From assembly GCA_030015575.1 (NCBI GenBank), contig JASDDO010000028.1:22237154-22301153 (forward strand): a DNA stretch of 64,000 bases. Direction: 5' to 3'. Source of the stretch: Agapanthus africanus (lineage: Eukaryota > Streptophyta > Magnoliopsida > Asparagales > Amaryllidaceae). This document shows positions 44,631 through 57,252 of the stretch, piece after piece; within the stretch, counting starts at the first letter, position 1, and every line of letters starts with the position of its first letter. The position numbers and the translations under genes were made by a program. Below the pieces are notes generated by a model, which did no database searches, was not told the origin of the DNA, and saw nothing but the letters and a program-made list of their open reading frames with translations.

Positions 44631-47600
44631 TGTAATACCCGGTCTTCTTTTATACGCCAATGTCCGTATTTTTAGAAGCTTGTTAGTTTACATTCAAAAA
44701 ATCATTTTTTTTAGTTAGTTTAAATACCTTATTACCTATCTAGTATATTCTTCCCAGATTCTTGTATTTGTTATTTCCGCCCTTTTCCCCAGTTTCCCTA
44801 TCCTTATTTATTTCCCAAACCCAAGCCCATTCTCGTCATTTCCTTACCATCCTCCAGTCCATTAACAAGCCAAGTTCTTCAAAACTATTTAGTTTAAACC
44901 CTCCAAATCTATTCAAAGTTCGGCCTATGTTTTCCCTCATCAGCCCATTCTTTCTTTTAAATAAACCTATTGTTGAACGAACCCACAGAACCTGCCAGCA
45001 CTAATAATTATTCTATATTTTTGTTAAGCTTCTGGCCCGTTTCTATTTTCCTTTCCCTAATTAATTTCTTCAGTCCGGCCCTATTTCCTTTTAACATTTC
45101 AGTTTTAGTCTGGCCGAGCCCAGCCCCTTATTCCCAGCCCACTCCATTAAAATTCCCCATATAAAATTTCCTTTCTTTTCAATTATTCGTGCCAGCCCAG
45201 CCCACCAAGCCCGCGTCACCTTTAATTGTTGATTTTTCTTTTAATTTTGCCGGCCCGGCCCGCTCCCGCGTCCCGCTCTCCCCTCACCCGCTCGCGCTTC
45301 GACCCGACCCGCTTAGCCCTGTTCATCTCCTTCAAAAGTCCAACGGCTCTCTCCCCTTTTCTCGCGCGCGTTTCCCTTCGCCGACGCCTCCGCCCACGCT
45401 CTCGCGCCCACGTCTCTGCGACGTTACCCTCGCACTCCCCTCCCTAATTTCGTCGCTCGATCTCCCTCACACCCTCTCCACACTCTCTCTAATTTTCTCT
45501 CGCCCCTCTCTCCTCTTCCCCCGCGGCTCGAGCGCCTACACCTGCACCCAACTTCACCAAGCACCACCATAACCACCGCGACCCACCGGAGTCACCGCCA
45601 TCGCCTTCTCCTTCCAAGCACACCACCTCCATCAACCTCCAAGCGTCGACACCATCACCGACCACAGCCCGTCATCATCGTCGTCGTCATCGTCGCAATC
45701 ATCCCCCTCTCACACTGATTCCCTCTCTCACAATGATTCTCTCTCTCACTTTCCCTCTGTTCTCATTCTCTCTCTAACTGCCCCTCTCTCTTCCTCTGTC
45801 TTTCCTCCCTCTCTCTCAAACCCACTAACCGCCTCCGGCCACCTCCTTCTCCCTCACTTCCAGCACCCCGAGCTCCCTCCTTCATTCCCCAACGAGATCC
45901 TGGCCGTGATCCCCACCGATCCCTACGATCAGCTTGACCTAGCTCGAAAGATCACCTCCATGGCGATCGCCTCTAGAGTTTCCAGTCTCGAATCCGAGGC
46001 TGCGAAGCTGAAGAAAAGATCTCCGACAAGGATCAGACGATCGCTGAGCTCCAGGACCAAATCGCCGCCCTCGATCGGATGTTTCGAGATTCGGAGGCTC
46101 GGTTTAGGATCGCTCTCGAAGAGAATGCCAAATTGATGAAGGAGAGAGATATGTTGGCTATGGCTTCGAAGAAATTGGGGAAAGACCTCTCTAAGTTGGA
46201 GGCTTTCAAGAGGCAATTGATGCAGTCTCTTAGTGATGGAAATCGTCTGCGATTTCAAGCAATCTGCAATCAATGGATAACACAACCTATGATCGGCCTA
46301 TTGCCAGAACATCGTCTTGGAAAGAAGAGGAATCCATCACTCGCAGAGCATCAGATCTTGCAAGCATATCTACAGAAACCGGGGACCCAAATTTAGAGGG
46401 CAATAACAAATTTTCAATAACTCCATATATCACTCCACGGCTCACTCCTTCAGCAACACCAACGGCCTCATCAACTGTTGCTTCCCTTAAAGGATTATCT
46501 ACTGCGGGATCTTCACCCAAGATGTGGTCCGGTTCTGCATCACCAACGAAATCTCGATTCGAAGGGAACTACTCTTCAATGTCATCGTGCATCAGCAACC
46601 CCAGCCACAACATCGCCTGACCACCAAGCTGCGAGCCGCCGCTGCCGAGACACGAGTCCGAGCCAAATCAAGTTGCCGTGCCGCGCGTGTGTCGCGCGTT
46701 CGTGACGACACAGCCACCGTACATCGCCTAGACGCCTCCAGGCAAGTTCTTACTTGCTTTCATGCTATTCCGTATATATTACAAATTAGAATCGTAGATA
46801 TATTCCATGTTTGCTTGATGTTATATATTGTCACAAAACTGTTCGATACTTGTTCCCATAGAAAATCATTATCGTATTTGACGGAACTGGACATATTATA
46901 TTGGCCCTTGTAGAGATGATTAACGTGTGCAAATTTCATTAGAAAATACGACTGTTAACAGTTAAAATGACTACCCCCAAGTTTAATCGTAAAACTGTAA
47001 ATTCATTGCACCTGAAAATCGTTAAATTCACCATAAATCATATACATAGTAGAACGGTGCGTTCGAGGGCTCAAATCGAAGCTAACTCGACGAACTTTAA
47101 CCCTATGCTAGTTTCCAGACATTCCTGTACTTAAATCGTGATGAAAATTTGATCGGAGTGCGACTCTGGACTGCAGTCCAGAGCGACTCAAATTGCGCTT
47201 GCTGTTCCGTAGTGGATACCATAGAACTTCCTTAACTCGTAGGTTGCGGGACTCCGCTGCTTATTGTAGGTAACTCTGTTAGCTAGACAACAAGATTAGT
47301 TTCATCCTGTTTTGTTATCATTTACTATTTAATCTGTAATTTAGAAGATCAGGACACATAACAGTCCCAGCAGAATCAGAATTGGCATATTGATATTAAA
47401 CAGATTATAACTCCTAACGTACAGACGCGATTGAAGATCCGTTTGTTGCGTTGAAAACCTTACTGAAAACCCTAGAATTCATCCAACTGTAGCGTCGCTA
47501 AAATCTGATCCCCACTGGGATTAAAATGCGTTGCGAAATGGATTCCTGATTCTGAAACCGGATTTTCAGCCGCGTGCGCTTAAAATGAAACAGTTATAAC

Positions 47601-48912
47601 TAATGATCCTGAAACCCGTTTGACCTGAAACAAAATTCTAAGGATAGATAACTGAACATATTAAATACTACCTGTTTATCATTTCGCTAAATTATATACA
47701 TATGTTTCATGATAAATCGTGCAAGTGATAGACTGCTGTTTTTATGATACCTTAGTTGTGCTTCTTATACTGTTCATGCATCATATCATACCTATATCAT
47801 TGTAGTGATAACCTAGTGACATCGTGCATTTACCCAGTGTTAGATTTTAGTGTTGATTGTGGCAAGTACGTCAGTGTTCGTGTATTCGTGATTAAGTGAA
47901 AGTGATACGTACTTGTGCACAATCAGTGTCCCTTTTATTCTATTGCATTGTCGACGTCTGTGGGATGCGTGTACGTGTGACTATAAGTGGTATGGGACAC
48001 TTATGGAAGCGCTTGCACGGATGTCACAGATAAGGCATCCGACACTGCCATTTATCTTAGGTATTAGTCGGGACGTGCTTGATGGAGGTCCTGCCTCCAG
48101 TTCTCGCGCAGACTTGTCACGGATCGATTAGTATTTAGGGTTATGGTTAGCGTTTGATGTAGACCTCGGGGTGTGGGGTAGTTCAAGTGTGAATTCAACA
48201 GAATCTCGGGAGTCCCATGCCGGCTTATATATTTAGGGAGTTATATGGAGATTTACAGGGTATGTGCTATATCACCGTGATACACTCGTTACATGTTGGG
48301 CCCGTGGTCCCTTGCCCTTGGGTTCTACCCTTGGGTGGAGGACACTCGCGAGTGGTTGACTCTCACACTTGGACTGACGATAGGCTTATTGACCTGTACA
48401 GTGAGACTTAGAGACTGATAGGGTTACGGACATTTATATACCTCATACTGTGTTGATATACGTGACATATCGTTATACTGCTTTACTGCTCCGCTGCATT
48501 TATCTCTGCTCATTTATATTCATGCTGTTATTGATTTACTGTTATTCATATCCTTCACCACTGTTAGAACTGTTAATTGATTATATACATTATATTGCTA
48601 TTGTGTCGCTCTGACGACCTGAGTATGCATGCTCAGTGTGAGGAGAAGATTTAGCCTGGATCAGAGCTAGACGTGCTTCACAGACTTCTTGACTCGCCTT
48701 CCCGAGTTACTTTCATTTGTTCCACTTCAGGTCAGTCTTTACATTGTTCCTTTCAGTTACTGCATTTTCCCATTACCTGCGCATCATTTACTGTTTACCA
48801 TGAAAAGCTAGAAGCCGAAGTGTGACTACGGCAGGACTTTTCCTTGACCATAGGAGCATGGCTGGCCTTGTCTACCCCTCGTATTCCGTATTTTGGGAAG
48901 CGGGGCGTGACA
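44631..48912 (+). repeat. 3' LTR of G4 (4,282 bp)
   Basis: Same length as the 5' LTR, with about seven substitutions found by eye, several of them C/T. Confidence 0.95.
45857..46592 (+). pseudogene. Captured fragment of a host At4g15545-like gene, copy in the 3' LTR
   Basis: Second copy of 38690-39425, offset by exactly 7,167 bp. I found no difference between the copies within the conserved coding text, so the fragment was already part of the LTR before this insertion took place. Confidence 0.8.
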
Positions 48913-48917
48913 GTTTT
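48913..48917 (+). repeat. Target-site duplication gtttt, right of G4
   Basis: Copy of 37459-37463. The undisturbed text ctgtttttgctcctag is present in the Copia A leader at about 4564-4580, which confirms the empty site. Confidence 0.95.
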
Positions 48918-50261
48918 TGCTCCTAGGATAGACCCATGGAGGGGTGCACAAACTACCGGGTACTTGGCGGGTAGTTTGCCGCACCCGTAGGGGTCTTGGG
49001 TGGGGTTTTGGTTATTCACCGCGACCGTGTAATCTTCTTTTCGTTGCAGGCTCGAACGGATTGCAGATTCCTAGTATATCCAATGTATTCATCTGTGATC
49101 TGTAATTTCTATCATTGCTATATTTATAACTATTTAGGCGTTGCTTATGTTTTACAGCCGCGCCAGCCCAGCCCCCGCTCTGTCGTTAGTTAAGTAACCT
49201 AACGGGTGATGACGGGGCCCCGTGGCGAATGCGAATGGCATAAGCGTACGTCATATTTTGGTTGTTTTCTGCAATGGTAGGATTAAATGATGGGACGCAT
49301 TAAAAGAACTAATGCAAGAATATCACGCATTAAAAGAACTAATGCAAGATAATAAACCAAGTTAAAGTCGTTGGAACACTTTCGAAAAACCGCTCGGTTC
49401 TTTTCAAAACTAACTTTTAAATACGGAGATTGAGCCACTCCTTCTAAAAGCTATCTCGTTCCATCGATTATATCAAGTTCACTACGTTCACGGTTTCGCC
49501 AAAACCATTCGTAGCCCTCCGTCGTTTCGTATGAATATTCAATAGTATTCAAGCTATGTTTGTTGACCTTCGTCAAGGCATAGAGATTGGTAGCTGTTGG
49601 GTGTTCATATGTAGCATAGATAGATGCGTTGGTTTGGGACAGTCGTATTGCCTTCTTGACCTTCGTCAAGGGTATATACGGGTGGGTTCAAATTAACCTG
49701 GAAAATGACGGGCATAACTTGACATGTGACTTATGATTTGTTGACCTTCGTCAAGGTCATAAGAGCATGGGGCAAAAATCCACATCGGGAGTTTCATAAG
49801 TACTGAAACTTGCTAGATTTGCATACCATTTGGAGTGTGGTGATTCTGGTAGGATTCCTTTAGTTTCGTCACGCGATGATATTTGGATCCCGATCCTACT
49901 GTGAGTATATGCTACTCCTCGGGAAATTTCACACTAAACGATCAATGCTATAAACCTAGTAGGTGTCTAGAAAGGTGTTAGCGGGGCTACGCCCCCAGGG
50001 AAAAGAGGTTCTTAAATTAAGTAACTTCGCGAAAGCGTTGGAAAACCTCCCTCGAAGTACCGATACTGGCCTGGCTGAACGGTTAAGCAAGTATTTTGCG
50101 GTGGGATTGATCCCGACTAGTTCTTCCTTTATGGTTTGAGGAGGGATTCGAGAGACAGTGGGAGCCATCCTGTTTAGACAAATTAAAAACCACTCTAAAC
50201 TTGCAAGAGCATCGTGCTAAAGTGTTTCCTCTCTCCCTCCTAATTGCAGCGACTAATCGAC
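48918..50261 (+). other. Leader of Copia B, second part
   Basis: Collinear with the Copia A leader from about 4570. It contains a tandem pair of about 30 bp (cgcattaaaagaactaatgc at about 49291 and 49327), three ttgaccttcgtcaag stem-loops (about 49559, 49653, 49738) and the gggctacgcccc hairpin (about 49984). A pyrimidine tract ending tcctaattgcag at about 50249 looks like a splice acceptor just ahead of the gag start. Confidence 0.75.
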
Positions 50262-51639
50262 ATGACTGGACTTAAGTTACTTCTAGATAAAAACATACTG
50301 ACATGGCCAAACTACAAAGATTGGCTCAGGAATGTCAAAATGGCAATCACTTACGACAAGCTGGGGTATCTTCTTACCACCAAAGCTCCCCCCATCCCAG
50401 GTCCCACCTCCAGCGTCGCGGATAAGGAAATCCGTAAGACTTGGGAGATTGATTGCGCGAAGGCCAAGTGCCTCGTGCTTGCCTCTATGGATAACGAACA
50501 CCAGAGGAGGCACGAGAATATGGACCTGGAATCCATATTTCTTCATACAAAAGAACTGTATAGAGAGCAGTCTCGTATCGCAAGCTACGAAGTGTCGAAG
50601 AAGTTATTTTCGGCAAAGTTGGCCGTCGGATCATCGGTAGCGGACCACGTGCTTAAGATGATTCCCTACATTGAGGAGCTCGCGGAACTTGGGACCACGT
50701 TGGAAAGTGAACTCTATACGGATTTAATTCTCCAGTCCCTTCCATCCACTTACGCCCAGTTTATACTGAACTTCAACTTACAAGAAAAGGAAGTTGAACT
50801 TTCAGAACTCCTCAACATGCTAAGGAGCGCAGAGGGCACCCTACAGAAAGGTAGGGAAACACCCGCTTTGTTTGTAGGAGGATCTTCTTCTTCTAGGTCC
50901 AAGGCGAAAGCCAAGGGAAAGAGGAAGAAAGCCCCCGCCAAACCAAGGGGCGGTGTTAGTAAAGTGGGTACGAAGGGAAAAGAAAAGGCAACAATGATAG
51001 CGGGGAAGCTTGTGGGTAAAGAAGAATGCTTCTATTGTCATAAAAGTGGACACTGGAAGAAAGATTGCAGGGCTTGGAAAGCCAGGACACAGGAACTGAA
51101 GCAGGTTGCGGCTTCAGCTTCAGGTGTGTATGTTATTGAAAACTGTCTATCGATAAACTCTACTTCCTGGGTATTGGATACCGGATCAGGATCTCATATC
51201 TGTAATTCTTTGCAGGCGTTGAGAAACCGTAGGTTTTTGAAGGCAGGTGACATGACCCTCAGAGTTGCGAACGGAGCTAGCATGGATGCTAAAGCCATGG
51301 GGGACTATCACCTGGGAATGTCAGATGGGCATGTTTTGGTTTTGCGTAATTGCTTTTTTGTACCCAACGCAACTTGTAATATCATTTCTGTATCTTTGGT
51401 TTCTAAAGAAGGTTATGAATTTGCGTTTGTAAGTAATGTTGTAAACATTCACCATAATCAAGTTCTGATTGGGTCAGGTACACTGAGCAATGGTATATAC
51501 GTGTTAAACCAACCACAGATTTTCAATGTCCAGAATACACACAAAAGAAAGTCTCCAGATATCAATCAGGCTTTCTTATGGCATTGTAGACTGGGTCACA
51601 TCAATGAGACACGGTTGACTAAGTTACATAAAGAAGGAT
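50262..51639 (+). pseudogene. Copia B gag and protease part
   Basis: I take the first ATG at 50262 (MTGLKLLLDKNILTWPNYKD). The gag domain has WPNYKDWLRNVKMAI and a later KLFSAKLAVGSSVADHV, typical of Copia UBN2-type gag. A basic stretch (KAKAKGKRKKAPAKPRGG) precedes the zinc knuckle CFYCHKSGHWKKDC (about 51028-51069). The protease motif [15 protein letters not shown] follows (about 51168), then the pre-integrase stretch [18 protein letters not shown] (about 51577) shortly before E3 interrupts at 51640. This part reads open through to the nested element, unlike Copia A. Confidence 0.9.
51635..51639 (+). repeat. Target-site duplication aggat, left of E3
   Basis: aggat recurs at 60722-60726, immediately after the right LTR of E3. 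Confidence 0.93.
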
Positions 51640-53476
51640 TGATTGAAAAGATTTTCCGTTGTGTATGTAGAAAATAATATAGAAATTACAACCAAAAATT
51701 ATTTGACCGCAATCAACTACGGTGTCGGATGTAGATTGTATGTGAGTGCGGATCGTCCACAGGGAAAGTGTAATCGTTCGTCTTTCAAATTAGATGAATT
51801 GAAATTTTAAAGAAAGAAAACAAAAAAATTCATGATTTTTAATTGCAATTCAAGAAAGAGAAAAATCTAGATCTAAGAAAGCATTAAAAAGATAGAATCA
51901 AGAATTGATCGTTTGATGATTTTTCCAAACCAAATCTCAAGAATCGAAATGAGGCTCGTAGGAATCGATCGGATCTATAGATATGATGTAATCTTACAAT
52001 TACGTATTCTTATCCTTCGATGAATTGATACTAGATCGATGATGATCGATCGAGAATTAGGGATTTCTTGTGAAACTAGGGTTTCATCTTATCCCTTGTT
52101 CTTTCTTCGATATCATTCATATTCTAGCCTCTAGTAAATTCAAGAAACGATAGTAGATCCCTAATTTCGAGCAATCACAATCAAGAAAGCATCGCAACGA
52201 AACTAGGTCATCGATTCTTGAACTTGCTAGGGTTTACAAAACTCGTAGGACTTAAAAATCGTTTAAAGATTTGTTACATCATCATTCTACAATCGTCTCG
52301 ACTCCTTTACGAGCGGAGTTTTACTCACACATCACAACAAGAACAACAATTACAAATTGAGATCTAATCATTATGCAAGAATTAAAAGAAAGCAAGATAA
52401 AAGAATTTCACCTTTTATTTATATCAACAATTTAGTTACATTCGCTCAAGAACTACAAGAGGAAGAACTTGATCGTCGATTTGGCTTCGCTCGTCTCCGT
52501 GGATCGCGGATCGGCTTGGATCACTTGCCCGATTGAAGATCGGCTCGGCTCCTAAAAGGTTGAAGGCTTCTTGCTTGATTTGGTACTCAAGATCTTGGAT
52601 TTAGAGTGGAATTAGGGTTAGGGTTTCGCACAAGCCTTGTCACTAGACTTGTGGAAGAAGATGATGAAAGAGGGAAAGATTAACTAAAATTGATTACCTA
52701 AAGATTGATTAGCCTTTAACCCTAGGTCTAGGTTCCTATTTATAGATAACTAACCCTAGATCTAGGATTTCAAATTCTAAGTTTCCCTCCTAAAGTTTGT
52801 TGAAGAAATTCAAATTTCCCTCCAAAAGTTAGTTAGGGGAGAAGCTTCTAGATGTGATTAGTTAGGAGGGAGCTTCTAGAAGAGGATTAGTTAGGAGCTT
52901 AATTAGGATTAGCCTTTCTTAATCTTCTTTGCTGATCTGGCAGTAGCTTCGAGAGAGTTCTGGAATTTGAAGTATCAGAGAGGACTGTGGGCCCAGAGAT
53001 ATAAATTCTGTAGTAAAGATTCCATGCTGACGTGGCAGAATAGGCGCGGAACCGCGGCGCAAGCCAGCTCCCGCCGCGGTTACGCGGCGCCTTTGGTGAG
53101 TTGGGGCTTGGTCTCTCTGGTGTGGTCTTGGGCTGTTGTATGGGCCTTTATGTGATATATAGAATTGTATTTCTCCCTCTAAATTGCAACCAGATCTGAA
53201 ATGATTGAATTGGCGTAATGTTGATCAGCTCATTGGTTTTTCTTCCGTATTTTCCTGCACAGACTCAAGACAAGTGTTGCGCAAATACTGAAATGATGTG
53301 ATGCCATGAAATGCGGTTAATTTCCCTTAAAGTGTCGGTTTAAAATTCTAATACATGCAATCTCATATTTTGTGACAGATTTGCTAATATGTAGAATATG
53401 AATGCCGAACACTTCTAAATGAGTGCAAATGTTTGGGAAATTGCCGGCTAAAATATACAATATTTTCGACTGATCA
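51640..53476 (-). repeat. 3' LTR of E3 (1,837 bp)
   Basis: On the minus strand it starts TGATCAGTCGAAAATATTG and ends aatcttttcaatca. Paired GC palindromes lie at 53044-53060 and 53071-53091. Confidence 0.95.
53044..53091 (-). repeat. Paired GC palindromes in the E3 3' LTR
   Basis: gcgcggaaccgcggcgc and ccgccgcggttacgcggcgc, about 30 bp apart. They recur with two substitutions in the other LTR at 60289-60336. Confidence 0.85.
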
Positions 53477-54960
53477 AATACCCCCAAACTTAATTTCGAT
53501 CGTCTCGAGCGAATGTTTTATTAAAGAGAGAAGGAGAAAATAAAGAACGAGAAAAAACTAACTAGCACACTTTCGTAGGCAACACGATTGCACTGAGCAC
53601 GTGCAACAAGCCTTTAAACCTCTAGGTGTCCCTAGTAGGAGGAGTGTTGTCTCCTGAGGGTTTTCAGCGGATTGCACCCACAAAATCCAATAATAAAAGG
53701 AAGATCATGAATATTACATTTAAAGAAAAGAATTTTAAAAGAAAGACTTTGAAAATTAGGGTTTCCAACTAAGCTAGCTTTTCGGTTGTCATGAGCCCTA
53801 TCTTAATGGTCATGAAAAGATGTCAGAAATCACGTCCTCCCTCAATAAAACATCGTCTTATTCTTCATTCCTATCTTTCTTCCAAACATCGATCATATAA
53901 CCCTGCGTGTGTGTAAAGACATCCCTACACCCGGAGAATTCAATTCAAGCTATCATACTCTTGCCCATCAACCTCAGTACTTTTTTTTCCGATGAGCTCA
54001 CACACTTTCATGCGGCCGTTAATACTTCTTGAGGTACTAACCGACCGATTACTCATGTGCTTGCTTATTTGGTGTATTTTCCTAATCTTGCACCACCTTA
54101 GGTATAGCAGTGACTCCCAGACCAGTTGGCCTTAGGGCACTAGATGAAGAGGCACCCTCGCTATATATTTTTTATTTCCCTCGGTGATAACAAAACCAGT
54201 GTCCATTTTTCTCACCATTTTTTTTTCATACTTTTTTTTTATACATCGGCTTTAAGACAAGAGCATTTCAAGGTATCCTCTACTATCCCAGGCTTCAAGA
54301 CATGTGTAAGTGCGAATAGCAGGGTATCAACGTTCAAAATGTTTGGCTTCCAGAATAGAAACTATTTTTCAGACTTAGTTTTATCCTCAGATTAGTGACG
54401 TCCTTCATCTTACTAACCCTTGGGACAACGGCTCATAACTACTTATTACTAGTTCGTATAAGAAAACTTCTAATTTTCTTAGTTTTCTTAAATTTTTCTA
54501 ATCTCATGGATGTAATTGTTCACTATCTAAACTTTTATTATCTTATTTATGTACAAAAACTATTTTTATAATTTTGAAATTTTTATGGTTTTCAAAAAAA
54601 ATGTTTTGTGCTTATGCAAATGATGCGAAAATAAGCACAAACCTCCCCCAAACTTGTTTTCAACAGTGTCCTCACTGTTGCTATCCGCTAAATCTCGAAA
54701 AAACCTGTAAGCTTGGGAGGAATTTATTAGTGGGGGGAAAATATTTAAGTGAAGAACCTCCCCCAAACTTATTTTTGGCTCATCATTTTATAAAACTTTT
54801 CTTTTCAAGAGCCAGAAAAACATGTACCCCCCCAAACTTATGCAATGTTAATCTTTTAAAATCAAAAGTGGGGGTCAAAAATCATAGGTCGATGCCAAGC
54901 TTTGCAAAGACCAAATGTTAACACCAACCATTCGAAAAGTTTATCAATGCAGTGCTCGGG
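53477..54960 (-). other. 3' noncoding region of E3
   Basis: True PPT at 53477-53491, with three further AAGTTTGGGGG-type tracts on the minus strand at 54641-54655, 54767-54780 and 54827-54839. A block conserved with E2 lies at about 53575-53690 (caacacgattgcactgagcac, ctctaggtgtccctagtagg). No pol domain. Confidence 0.75.
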
Positions 54961-57075
54961 TTAGTGGAAGAAGAAGTGGGGAAAAGGTAAGTGGTGGAAG
55001 AGAATGTGTGTGCGTCTCATTTTGGAGAGACGATGCAGTGAATGTGATGGATTACTCGCATTCTTTTTACAAGTCAAAAGAAGGGGTGGAGGTTCAATTT
55101 CAGTGAGTGGGACATGATTCATCTCAACACCCGTTTCATTCAAAAATGCGAGTTCATCAGCGAAGATTTCCTCAAAAGTTCCATTAATACCCCAAGAAAT
55201 AATGTCATCACAAAGTACGGGGTGATCTTCAGACTCTAAGAACAGTTCATAATCCGTGTTAATTGTTGACCCGGACATTTCAGTGGAAGAGTCCGTATGT
55301 GTATGATACATAGTTGGGTCAAACAATAACATATGAAAAGAGTCAAGATCGGTATCAGGAGGATAATCAAATTCGCTGCTGTCGATATCCATTAAGTCGA
55401 CAGAACATACCTGAGCAATAGGTTCGGAGGGTACACTTCCCAACTTGTAAATGTTCAGCTCTATTGACCTATTCCCGAAAGATAGGGTCATAGAACCATT
55501 ACAACAGTTGATTATTGCATTGGAAGTGGCCAAAAAGGGGCGACCTAAAATCACCGGAATTTGATTCCGTGGGTTCGCTACAGGCTGTGTATCAATTACA
55601 AAAAAATCTACCGGGAATATAAATTCTCCGATTTTTATTAACACATCCTCCAGTTCACCCCTAGGTTTGGTGATTGATCGGTTAGCCATCTGGAGAGTGC
55701 AATTGGTTGGCTTCAACTCTCCGATACCTAATTGCTCATAGACTGAGTAAGGAAGCAAGTTAACACTAGCGCCAAGGTCTAGTAGAGCACGGTTAATGTG
55801 TTTTTCCCCAATAGAAACGGAAATAGTAGGATATCCAGGATCTTTACGTTTCCTCGGTAATTGTTGGGGGAAAGCCGTGTCTATTGTTTTTTCCATAAAA
55901 ATCTTCTTGGGCACTGAATTCTTCCTCTTCCTAGTGCACAAGTTCTTAAGAGTTTTCGCATAGAAAGGAACTTGTTGGATGGCATCCAGGAGAAGGATGT
56001 TGGTGTTTACTTGCTTAAAAATGTTCATAATCTTCTCCATATGTGGACTCGGTGTGTTAGCCCTTAACCGATTAGGATAAGGTGCTTTAGCAATAAGCGC
56101 TGGGTCCATCATAGGAGAAGGAAGTGTGTGTGGAACCGATCCCAGAATAGAAGTGGGGATCGTCCGTGGAGGGGTAAAAGAGGTGGGCTGTAGTGGCGAG
56201 CCTTTTGGGAAATGAAGAATAGGCTCGGAAGAAGATGGTGGGGTAGAAGAACTGGGGTTAGAAGTGTGTGTGTGAGGAAAGGTCTCAGCCGGGGTGTTAT
56301 TGATTGATTTATTAGTATCATCAAACTCTTCCCCAAGATGATGGTCAAGCATTCTTCCAGATCTCAACGTGATCTCATCCACATGATGTGAATAGCCAGG
56401 ATTGGGTAAAGGCTGAGCTGGAAGTTTCCCTTTCTCTCGTGCACTCATTTCGGCTTTTAGTTGTGCAATTTGTTCTTCCATCGATTTGATGTTCTCATTT
56501 TGAAAGATAATGATCTTCATTACATTCTCAACGGAAGATTGCAAACTTGCCGTCCCTTGGATGGATTGTTTCATGAAAGTATCCAAGGTTTGTGCTAGTG
56601 CAGAGGTATTATCTGTACCGGTCAATTGCAAAAAGTTTTCATGTGGTGCAAAAGTGTTGGCCGGATTTTGGAAATTTTGTGCTTGAAAGGGGTGCTGACT
56701 CAATTGAAGTTGTGGGTGCTGTTGTGGTGGAGGGGCCCCTTGGAAATTGTTTTGGTTTGGAATCGTGTTTTGAAATTGGGATTGGTTCCAATCAAAGTTA
56801 AGGTGATTCCTCCACCCCTGATCATATGTGGAGGAAGATGGATTGTTTCTAGGTCTTTGAAATGCGGCATTTGTATGCTCAAGACCTTGAAATGGACATT
56901 CTTCCGTCAAGTGAGACGGATCAGAACAGTATCCACATACAGTTTTGGAGAGTGATATTTGACTTAGGGCGGCTAAAAATTTGTTTTCCATAGTCTCGGG
57001 TTTCTTTTGCATAGCTGAAATGTCAGCTCTAACTCCTATGGAAATATCATTGCCATCCCTAGACGATTGACTCAC
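54961..57075 (-). pseudogene. E3 gag C-terminal part and protease
   Basis: A 704-residue open stretch. It has a zinc knuckle CGYCSDPSHLTEECP near residue 47, a Q/N-rich linker (QSQFQNTIPNQNNFQG), a charged helix with SMEEQIAQLKAEMSAREKGK, and then the aspartic protease with INRALLDLGASVNLLPYSVY and a PRNQIPVILGRPFLATSNAI-type stretch. DLGAS in place of D[ST]GA is usual in Athila proteases. An acidic tail follows. The frame ends without any RT. It is continuous in plan with the gag core at 57253-57771 but separated from it by a break, so the region counts as a fossil. Confidence 0.88.
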
Positions 57076-57252
57076 ACCCTCTCACTGTAAAGATTTTTCA
57101 GCGAAATCTTCTAGAAATTTCCAGGCTTCCCCATCATCTTTGGTCATAAAGTTGCCTTGACACATGGATTCAAGGGACTGTCTTGTGTAAGGAGTAATGC
57201 CCTCATAAATGATTCGGCACAGTTCCCATCTCGGGATGCCGTGATGTGGACA

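Larger units (their letters stand above)
37464..48912 (+). mobile_element. G4: very young Tekay/Del-like Ty3/gypsy element without pol
   Basis: 5' LTR 37464-41745 and 3' LTR 44631-48912 are both 4,282 bp and differ at only about seven positions that I could find, about 0.16%, or roughly 60 thousand years. TSD gtttt at 37459-37463 and 48913-48917. LTR ends TGTAATACCC...GGGGCGTGACA, the PBS, and the gaggacgaaatttttgtaaggg stretch before the 3' LTR are hallmarks of Tekay/Del. The 2.9-kb interior keeps only zinc knuckles of gag and an acidic ORF; no protease, RT or integrase is seen. It must depend on another element. Both LTRs carry a host gene fragment. Confidence 0.93.

Noticed and set aside
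52614-52626. ttagggttagggtt, telomere-like
   Set aside because: Two units only, inside an LTR and also present in the other LTR copy (about 59858).
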